Shown: piece by piece, positions 43,336-51,311 of the stretch
How the letters are laid out: every line of letters starts with the position of its first letter
Position numbering within the stretch: position 1 is the stretch's first letter
NCBI GenBank assembly: GCA_023853785.1
Contig: JAJIRX010000877.1
Span: forward strand, 1-51,311
DNA: 51,311 nucleotides
Origin: Psilocybe azurescens
Lineage: Eukaryota > Basidiomycota > Agaricomycetes > Agaricales > Agrocybaceae
Direction: 5' to 3'
Made by a program: the position numbers and the translations under genes
Notes under the pieces: model-generated
Database searches by the model: none
What the model was told of the DNA's origin: nothing
What the model saw: the letters and a program-made list of their open reading frames with translations, nothing else

Positions 43336-43920
43336 ATTCAAATAGGACTTGAATACAGGAAGACACAATATTGGTTTATCAGATTTGACACTTTTCTGAG
43401 TTGTTCCTGAGGCTCTTTCCAGCTGCAGTAATGTATAGAGCTTAATTAAAATATGGCCAAACACTGAAAAAACTGAAAAAGGTATTTGATATGTACATTT
43501 GAAGTTTGAACTTTTGATCAGCTCTATTGCAAATTGACCACCAAAAACAAAACCAGCTTAAGGATGCTGATGGACCTTCCCCCTTGGTGCGGCCCTACAC
43601 TTGTTGCCAATACCTACAACTTAGTGTATTTTGGAACTCGAGAAGAATATGTGCCAACTGTAGTACCTGTACTCAGCGGAACTCATAAGCCCACCTCTAA
43701 AAGGAAAAACCAATGCAAAACATCCCAAGAGATGTCATTTTTATGACAGTCAAATAGGTGTTGCATCATAAAGCATGCAATAAGAAGTACATTTCATTAC
43801 ATAGTTTATGAATGCCAAGAATGCTTGAGTCTCTGTATGTAGCAATCATAGGATTGAAAGAATGTTGGACACTGTCTAGGGAGCTAACACTGATGAACAT
43901 TCTTGTGAGACTCTAGTGAC
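43336..43920. other. Unassigned sequence beyond the N4 breakpoint
   Basis: N4 matches the other NACHT copies up to 'aactccagatt' at about 43335 and then stops matching anything in the window. A plus frame at 43534-43746 has no recognised features. Confidence 0.5.
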
Positions 43921-44980
43921 AGATAATCTGTAGCCCATCAGCATTCTTCTCTGATAATAATGGAAATCTGCCCACTATGTAAGCACACAGACTGGTCACG
44001 TTGTTGGGGGCTATATGTTTGTCAATCCTCATCATTGCTAATACATACTTCAACCTGAGCACCTTGAACATTAGGGTGTATGTAACATCTATCGAGAACT
44101 GTGCGAGACAAGGGAACATATATCAAAGAGAAGCTGGCATATCAGATTCCGGATGGGCTATCAACCCAAGATCCATTATTGAGACGGAGCCATCGATGTC
44201 AAGAGACCCCAGTGGTATAGGCTTTCCCTTTGTGTCATATCAATATTTTCATCCTGATTCCAATTGTGATTGTCATTGCTATTGTGCGATCAATATAGAC
44301 CTACAGAGACTCATCAAAGATAGAGGTGTTTAATTTTGAGCCCAGCAGGAAATCTCATGATAGGTTTTGCATCACATTGAGACTTAGTCGGTTTAGCTGT
44401 GAGAACTGAAGGAGATCTTTCAGCACCTTCAAAAGCTCCAAGTTGATTAAATTCCAGATTAATCTGTCATAGCATGGATTCTCTTCATTGTCATGACCAC
44501 CACGACTCCATCTATAGACATACAAAGAAAGGAGCAGATACTCATAGCAGAATTTGGAGTATCCATGTGGGGCAGCTGAAACAAGTTGTTAAAAACATAG
44601 GCTAGGTTACCATCTTTGAGAGCTGGCATGACCTTGTCATAAAAGCTGATCATTTGCAATAAGAAGAATGTGGCAAATGTGCATACCCCTGGCATTGTGG
44701 CAATTGAATGTCCACTGTGAATGATGCTTGGAAGGTTTTTGATGCTCTTGGCTGTGTGTTGTATGTCCTGCCAGGCAGACCAGCAAAATGGGACAAGCGT
44801 TGAGAAATGCACTTTGTTTGCATGGTTACAAAGTGCATGTGATGTGAGTGCAATAGATGAGATACTCAATATGTCCAATGTTCTGGATGCCTTGTCCATA
44901 ATGTTGTCCACAAGCTTGACAGGTAGTGTAGGAAGAACCTGAGTGTACTGAAGTTCTGGAAAGTGGGACATGACTCCCAT
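43921..44980 (-). pseudogene. Possible F-box/LRR-like protein, broken
   Basis: The minus frame 44980-44459 begins MGVMSHFPELQYTQVLPTLP and contains LPVKLVDNIMDKASRTLDIL with SISSIALTSHALCNHANKV. This has the hydrophobic spacing of agaricomycete F-box-like N-termini. The adjacent frame reads LINLELLKVLKDLLQFSQLN with RLSLNVMQNLS, which is leucine-rich. The 44119-43913 frame ends IVGRFPLLSEKNADGLQIIC, like the usual '(R)FPLL...NxLxI' end of such proteins. The three parts are in different frames with stops between. F-box proteins recruit substrates to SCF ubiquitin ligases, but this assignment rests on pattern only and could be wrong. Confidence 0.33.
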
Positions 44981-46053
44981 TCAAGGTCCTGTTCAGATTG
45001 TTCAGTTTGCACTCTGAGAGTGGCGACATGCATATGCATAGGGGAAGGGAATGACTTTCAGTTTATGTAACCCTGTTCTCACATCAGATATCAGGAATAA
45101 ATATAGCTTTGGTCAATTTCATTCGAAGCGTAGCAGAAAAATTTAACTTTTTGCCCCTTTTTCTCCAGCACAAGTAGTCATGGCTGGCTTAAATACCTGG
45201 GATAAAGGACCAATTACTAGGAAAATATGCATGAGATACATGTTAAGCATATCATTCTCCCTGTTCTCATCTTCTTCTGTCACTATAACTGGGCACAACC
45301 ATTTATGTCACATGTACTTTCTACTGGATTCATGCAGCCTCTCAAAAAGGGGCCCCAAGGTTTCACAAACATCACAAAGTAGATATTTTTTATAAGGGCT
45401 CGTGAACCCCCTCTCTCTTTCTATATAGGGGATATTTTTCCTATGTTTTTCATATATTTTGATGGCTGTGAAAAAAATATGAAAATTTCAACATATAAGG
45501 ACACTAGGTGTCAGGTTTGACTTTCTTTGAACACAAATAAGACAGCTAACTTTTTTAAAGAGTTCCTGAATGAGTTCAGCAAAGATCTCTAGTAATGGTG
45601 GAACCTGTGTATGTCATCTGCTTATATGAAAAATGGAATATAAATCTAACCAGTGCCGGAAACAGTCTGTAAGAGCATGATTCTGTCTCATTAAACTCAA
45701 AAATGCCTTCTTGACCTCTAGCGCCCTATATTTCAAGTTTTAGCCTTCAAAAAATAAAATTTTCTAAGCCCTCCGGAACCTCCCCCCCCTCCCCCTCCCC
45801 CCCTACCTCAGGTCACGGGCTAAAATTCCGGGGCCCTTGCAGCGTCTGGGACTTTCAATTCAGTTGAATTTGAAGTCGACCACGTCTTTAAGTCCCACTA
45901 TCTTGCTTAGAGCCAATAGCACATTCTGTACTATCCTGCATTCCCTTTCTTTGCTACTAGTACTGCCAACAAGTCATGGACGCCGTTGCCGCAAATATGG
46001 ACATAACTTATGATTAGAATAACAAGTCCTCCAAGATGCTCACTCTTTACTAT
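44981..46053. other. Gene-poor stretch with a C-rich tract
   Basis: 45781-45805 is a polypyrimidine run (cccccccctccccctccccc). No frame is convincing on either strand. The short plus frame at 45180-45395 is not recognised. Confidence 0.5.
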
Positions 46054-47462
46054 CTACCACTCCTGCAATTCGATTTGAAGGGTATGAAGCTCTGTTAGGA
46101 ACTCGGTGAGGTTTTCAAGATCTATGCTTGTCTCAGCAAGATCGAGCGTCTGCATGTTCATAATCATGCGGCAGCACTATCTCGCTCAATCTCAGGAATG
46201 CAGAAAGCGTACTGAATTGAACACACACCCCAATTGACAATATAGATATCGGCCATCTGCACTCCGACGGAAATGAGTGGTAGAAGCTTTGGTTGTATAC
46301 CATACAAAGACTTACCCAAAGACGATATGAGCTTTCGAGACTTGATTCAGGATCGCCAAGGGTGTCATGGCTGCAAAAATGGCTATTTCAAAGGACGTCA
46401 ATAAATTGAGCGTCCTGTGTGTTAATAATGGCAATGAGACAAGCTTACAGCACACTATGAACATTATCCATGCCCCATCGCGAGTAACAAGTCTCACAAC
46501 CGGCACTTTCATCTTGATCAGGTCGTATTTGACCGCTGTCAATACTCCCAGTAATACGTGTGTAGCCCAGACAGAAGCACTTGAATACCGACATGGTAGA
46601 AGGATAAGCTACGCCGTATTTTTGGGGACAGGTGGCTTGAGGTTTTGGCTCACCAGAAATAAAGCACTGAAGAGTGCGTCTCACAACTGTCGCAAACACC
46701 ATCATACCGCACATCAACCGACCTCGGTCCAAAGACCGCATCAACCCCAATCTGCCCACAAAGAGAAACAGGAGGAACGCCCCTACACGCTTATCTCTCT
46801 GATGCAGAGCATATACTACATGACGAGTGAGTTTCAAAAATAGAAACAGAAATGGAAATGAAGTGGAAATTATTCAGACAATGCACAATAACTGAGGAGA
46901 CGGATAATACGGGTGGGGAACGTACCTCGAAGCATGAGAATGCTATCCAATGCAGCGACCAAAACGCACCCAGCAATTATCTGAAATATAAACCACCTCT
47001 TACAATTCCTCTCGGGCACGTCCGTGGATGATAATGTCCAAAATACTAAGAACACGTTGACGCTAACAAAGCCATCAGCCAATCGTATGTAAAGACCAGA
47101 CCGCAAAGCGGATGATGGGACCACGGATGGAGGGTTGAATGAAGAACTGACCAACCTCTGTGCGATAATACCCACGTATCGAGCGATCATGTATATGACC
47201 CTTACGGCTGATAGAGGTAATCTAATTCAAGAACCCGTTCCGCTTAATGAACTGGTAATTTAAAACGATAGAACAAACATGCCCTGTCCATGTTGAACAT
47301 AACATGCGAGTGTGAGACATACCTCCAGATATACCGAATCTCCTCATTCAGCGTGATCACATATTCGTACACGAGAACTGCTAGTGAAGCCACTTTTCCA
47401 TGATAGTATAAGCAATAAAGCTTCAGCTTATCGGGCAAAGGACGGACGTACATGTGGACCAT
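46054..47462 (-). CDS. DUF6533-type seven-helix membrane protein
   Basis: ATG at 47462. The first part reads GKVASLAVLVYEYVITLNEE then IRYIW, the conserved start of the agaricomycete DUF6533 family. Subsequent exon segments are hydrophobic: FVSVNVFLVFWTL and WFIFQIIAGCVLVAALDSIL with MLR at an exon end (about 46928). Then comes VYALHQRDKRVGAFLLFLFV with GRLGLM (about 46810-46745), and later VKYDLIKMKVPVVRLVTRDG with AWIMFIVC (about 46535-46455). A frame at 46150-46054 gives LAETSIDLENLTEFLTELHT and a stop. These are plasma- or endomembrane proteins of unknown role. Internal exon borders are not fully resolved and at least one stop (about 47250) must be spliced out. Confidence 0.7.
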
Positions 47463-48860
47463 TTTCGAATGTTAATATTCTGCGCTAGCTCTCGAGATAG
47501 GATATCCGGGTCATCCATCAACAAGGGCGGCAAGACCAAAACTCTAGAGGAAGAGAATGTCGCGAAGGGGGATGGAGGGGAAAATGATCATGGGGGAGGA
47601 AGATATCTCTACATTATGACTACACTAGGATTTTTAAAGGGAGGAGACGACCTGTGAGAATTACACCGATTACCCAGGGCGCCGTTCGGGCCGCCATGTC
47701 CAGATCAAATTAATTGCTCAACATGTACTGATGAATAGCAACATCTGAGCATATTGTGACAAGCGCCTTCCCTTTTTCGATTGGAAGGTATCTTCTAAAT
47801 CAATTCAAGCCTTCTCAGAGAGTCAGCCTACAGGGCATCAACTGATTACTACTTACTCTGCACCTCCATGTCGTAGATAGTTCTTAGTAGTCGGATTTAT
47901 ATTTACGTAGTTTATTGTGAGTTTTATCGAATAGCTACATCACGGTCGTATTTATTACTCCGGCGGCTACAGAGCATTCGGCGGTTCCTACATTTGCGTA
48001 ATTCTTATGGTAAAGTTGATAAATGATCGATCGTCTGATTGACCTAGTGCATAAGTATGTAACACTGACAGCTGCTGCTTAGTAATTCAGTAATTGAATT
48101 GTCCCTATCCGGTCCCACATAGGCTAAATATAGACTACGAACGATTCGATGATTTGTGGCGGTAGCAGGGCAACAAGTTCTCATAGTCTCCAAGGATCCC
48201 CATTCCCGGTCACAGTCGGACATTGATATGTTCCTCGTACTTCAATTACTTGCAATAGCTATTTTCACAAGTCATAGATTCAGGGGCTTCCGCAGGCTCC
48301 TCCCGCTACCCTGATTTAAACTAGGTATAAATGCAGCAGAAGATTCAGAAACTGGTAAAATGTCGCTTTTTCTTGTTGCGCGATCTTCCGGTAACATAAT
48401 ACCCACCATCCTAATATCATATCTCCTCCCAAGATCGTCGATACGCGATTTCAAGATCTTACCGACAGTGCCTCCATTGAATGATAACTGGAATAATCAT
48501 GACTGCAACATCGCTGATGTCTTAACGTCTTGACAACGCCAACACCGACTACCGACGGCACCCTAGATTTTGCCTCGAATTGCACGGTGGATCTCTGTAC
48601 CCTCACCATATATCCCTTGTCTACCTATGCGCTATGTACTGCATCCCTCTGGATATATCATTTAAAAATCCGTCACAATGGGTAAATATTCCTGGGCACA
48701 AAGGAGGGATTGGGATACCTGACATCAAATTCCTTTGCGGTAAAGAGGAAGATCGCCACATAATGCGGACCCTCAAATGCGCCTGGTAGGGATGATGGTG
48801 CCACCATTGTTTCAAAATGGATTCCTATAAAGGCAATATTTTGCAACATCCGCCCACATA
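47463..48860. other. Intergenic, nothing recognised
   Basis: Frames at 47454-47657, 48272-48454 and 48580-48789 are short and have no recognisable motifs. It may include the promoter of the DUF6533 gene. Confidence 0.5.
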
Positions 48861-48900
48861 GGCAGCAGTCCAAAAGCCAGACCAGGGCTCATAGGAGCCC
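48861..48900 (-). repeat. Short scrap matching the NACHT C-terminal exon
   Basis: 'ggcagcagtccaaaagccag' followed by 'accagggctcataggag' parallels N4 'ggcagtccaaaagccagata' (about 42658) and N2 'gggctcataggaatc' (about 23893). Minus reading APMSPGLAFGLLP resembles IPMRPCQAFWTAV of N3. About 36 bases, so the match is suggestive only. Confidence 0.4.
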
Positions 48901-49361
48901 TACTGCGTCGGTCCATGGTCCGTGTCAATTTGAGTGGACCTGAATTTTTGTACTTCGAATATCTCTTCGTCCGCCACTCCAGAGTTTTTGCAAAACAAAA
49001 AAAAACAGAATGCATTCATCATCAATCCCAGAATGCCGGAACGATCGACCACCAAAACAACGATGAGTGCGATTTCAACCAAAGAACAGACTGGTTCAAC
49101 AGGCGATGGGCCCAAACGTGAGGATAAATTACCGATGTTACATGATTGAATTTCCCAGCTAGGAAGATGGTCGTTCATCCTCGTTCAAACCACTTATGAT
49201 GGATCAACTACATGCAATATTTCTATCCCATTCGATCAGCTTGGAAACTGACTAGTATGGCGAGTAGATTGTAATCTCAATTCCCACAAAATCACCCGAT
49301 TTATTGGAGAGAAATTAAGGCTGGCTTCGAATTCAAAGATTATGGTACGATTGGACCTTCT
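48901..49361. other. Intergenic, nothing recognised
   Basis: Overlapping frames on both strands (48900-49178 minus, 48934-49149 plus) mask each other. Neither has a recognisable domain. Confidence 0.4.
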
Positions 49362-49600
49362 TCATGCAGACCCCAAATGTACAACGTACATCTGCTATGA
49401 CTGACTATAGTTTTTGCTCAATAGAATAGTCTTTGGAAAGCTTCCAAATTGTGTGATCTTCTGCGGCAATACTGCGGTAATCCAGCGCTGTCAGCCAAAC
49501 TCTGAATAACTTAGTGTTGAACACGACAATGTATCGAGTATCTAGCTTGTAGGACATTAATTTTGTATAAAGGCGAACACATTTTAGGGAGGAAAAGCAT
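49362..49600. repeat. Dispersed repeat R, full copy outside the array
   Basis: Matches 20737-20970 for about 230 bases and 12540-12640 in part. The minus frame across it reads FNTKLFRVWLTALDYRSIAA with EDHTIWK; the truncated copy at 12640-12555 reads FNTRWFIVWLKALDYRSNVT with EDHTIWK in the same frame. A shared frame hints at an ancient coding piece. Confidence 0.75.
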
Positions 49601-50394
49601 CCCAAATCATGGTCAACTTCTTCGCATCTGCTGCTACTTTCTCGCCATTTCCATCGCTGATTTGACCACTTCCCAAAGGTCTGGCGAGAGTCCTGGAACC
49701 ATTCCGGTCGTTGTCCTAGCACCCATCAGCTTCAACATGTACTTTATCCATCCTTGACGGACCAGTTTGAATTCGCTGACACCGTACCGATAGCACATCT
49801 CTTGGAGTCAGCAGCTCAGGAATCGACATACTTCCTCCTCACCCGTTCGTGCAACCTCACTACAGATTCCTTCTCTTCAGATGTGAACAAGGTATGATGA
49901 GCATCCTCACTGCATCGTATCAGGAAATGCTAGGCAACTGTATCGTGCGGGTGTAATTGAACGAAGCTCTTTCTGTTGGTCTTGTCTCGCTTGTTGTTGT
50001 AAAGATAATGAAAGCTATTTATAAACAAAAAAGAGCGTAGTTAACTACTGTAACACCTTTTGCTAATATTCCGGCAGAGGTTAAACCCCCCGAAGGGCAA
50101 TAGAGGGTGTAAACGGCCTATCTACCGCCGCATCATAGTCCGTATATGACTATCACCAACCGAAGCCAGAAGCCTCAGCCTCCCCTACAGCGCTAATCTT
50201 CCCCAACATCCATCCACCGTGTGCTAAAAGTTGCTGACTATCGTACAACATGCTCTGCGACGATTTACAAGTCAGTTTACCACAAGAATGAATCGTGAGA
50301 TGAACAAATACCTTAGATCGTCGTAGCCCTAACCCGATAGCACAGTGACATCCGTTCTCTACTGATTGGTGTCAGCGTAATCCAATGAACGAGA
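49601..50394. other. Intergenic, nothing recognised
   Basis: A short plus frame (49563-49757) and scattered stops. No repeat, RNA gene or conserved motif was identified. Confidence 0.45.
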
Positions 50395-51139
50395 TTAGCT
50401 GTGAAACTTACCCATAAATTTGAGAGAGTCATCTTTCATGAACGCGAGGCAGTCATGACTCGATCTCCGTGAAAAGGGAGCAATAAACCCTGGGACGATG
50501 CCGATAATCACCCTTAGCCGGAGAATGATAGGTTTCGTTCGCGGTTCCACGGTTTGCGGAAGACAATACATTGCGTCAACACTTGCGAGATATCTTGATA
50601 ATGGTGCATGATGAATCCTAACGGATGTGTGAATGAGTTTGTGACTTGCAGGAAGGCGGTGTGGTGTAAAGGTTGGATTGGCCGAGAGCATGGTTTAGAG
50701 CTCGGCCTGACATACATGGCGCATGGAAGGGGGAATGGCGGTTAAGGAGGGGAATATGAATTCAATGAACGCCAAAACATCGCGACAGTCCCGCTGCGTC
50801 ATGAATTACTGAATGGACAAAGTGTCGTCAGCAAAAGACACTACGAATAGCACAAGAAACGTACCATGTGCCATGTCATCTTCGCCAGACATCCGTAACT
50901 CATCCCACAGCTTGAAACCACCCTGTGCCCTATTGGTAGTCGGCCTTCCCCTCAACGGCACTGTGTCGTGATGATAGAAGCTGCGTGAATGCACAGTTTG
51001 CCGGAAATCGATACGTCATGGCAGGAGCATATCCAGTGTTTGATGGAATGACAGGCGATGCGAGGGTGCACACTTTGCCGGAAATCGATATGTTGCATTC
51101 GAGAGTAAAATCTTCATAGCGGGGCGGCAGTACACGCAC
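50395..51139 (-). CDS. Possible spliced gene of unknown function
   Basis: Two minus-strand segments look exon-like. The first is QGGFKLWDELRMSGEDDMAH (about 50925-50866) with donor gtacgt immediately after. The second is RLRVIIGIVPGFIAPFSRRS then SHDCLAFMKDDSLKFM (about 50520-50413) with donor gtaagt. Upstream, a frame starting about 51139 reads VLPPRYEDFTLECNISISGK then VCTLASPVIPSNTGYAPAMT. The frames do not join simply, no domain is recognised and the start is not defined, so the model is only a pointer to likely coding DNA. Confidence 0.25.
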
Positions 51140-51311
51140 GGACCAGAGCCGATAATCGAGGCTGATGTTCTATCACATCAGGGGTAGTGAGTCGATAGAA
51201 TGGCGAGGTAAGAAAGCGGATATGAGTTCGGTGGACGTCGAAATGTCACGATTACCTGTGTGTGTCATGCATCGCCGAATGCAAGGAGTGTCATGAACAA
51301 GACACATCAGG

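Noticed and set aside
46367..46843. 158-codon plus-strand frame
   Set aside because: It is antisense to the DUF6533 gene, whose minus-strand segments are recognisable.
1..51311. tRNA, rRNA or other structured RNA genes
   Set aside because: No cloverleaf or rRNA-like segment was recognised by eye; a covariance-model scan would be needed to exclude small ones.

Overview
This window reads as nuclear DNA of an agaricomycete fungus (Basidiomycota). The evidence is short GT-AG introns of about 50-60 bases, a KDZ/CxC2 transposase, a seven-helix DUF6533-type membrane protein, and NACHT NTPases of a kind that is abundant in mushroom-forming fungi. Few reading frames are fully intact. Most of the window is a decaying, repeat-rich accessory region.

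Layout. 1-2.1 kb: remnant of a KDZ transposase. 2.75-3.06 kb: a minisatellite. 4.0-8.4 kb: three lower-copy genes: a small charged spliced gene, a gene with an RNase H1-N/viroplasmin-like segment and a Pro-rich tail, and a conserved agaricomycete protein of unknown function with two frame breaks. 9.2-43.3 kb: a tandem array of a 6.6-8.4 kb cassette. 43.3-45 kb: unrelated DNA with a possible F-box-like gene. 46.05-47.46 kb: the DUF6533 gene. 47.5-51.3 kb: mostly gene-poor, with a dispersed repeat and a weak unknown gene.

The array is the centre of the window. Each cassette, left to right, holds a SEC61-alpha-like gene (minus), an unrecognised plus-strand family here called U, a second plus-strand family called V, and a NACHT gene (minus). 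NACHT bodies lie at 14.8-17.5 (N1), 23.1-25.7 (N2), 29.7-32.6 (N3) and 38.2-43.3 kb (N4). There is a deletion junction with only a NACHT 3' flank at 11.1 kb (N0), and an N-terminus/C-terminus fusion remnant at 33 kb (N3b). SEC61 remnants lie at 11.1-11.4 and 12.6-13.2 (a1), 18.8-19.9 (a2), 26.2-27.3 (a3) and 34.5-36.1 kb (a4). N2 is nearly complete, with two single-base frame breaks near homopolymers.

Mobile DNA can be delimited well because each inserted copy can be compared with an empty paralogous site in the same window. There is a 275-bp TA-flanked MITE (34205-34479). Three insertions sit within one short stretch of the N4 C-terminal exon: a 1170-bp deleted DDE transposon, a 677-bp foldback element and a 1.9-kb TG...CA element with 5-bp flanking repeats. 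Two more insertions lie in cassette 3, at 28924-29320 and 30680-30902.

How the genes work together is not established. NACHT proteins are STAND ATPases and SEC61-alpha is the ER translocon channel. Their shared cassette most simply reflects one ancestral neighbourhood amplified by unequal crossing-over and then decaying, not a demonstrated functional system.
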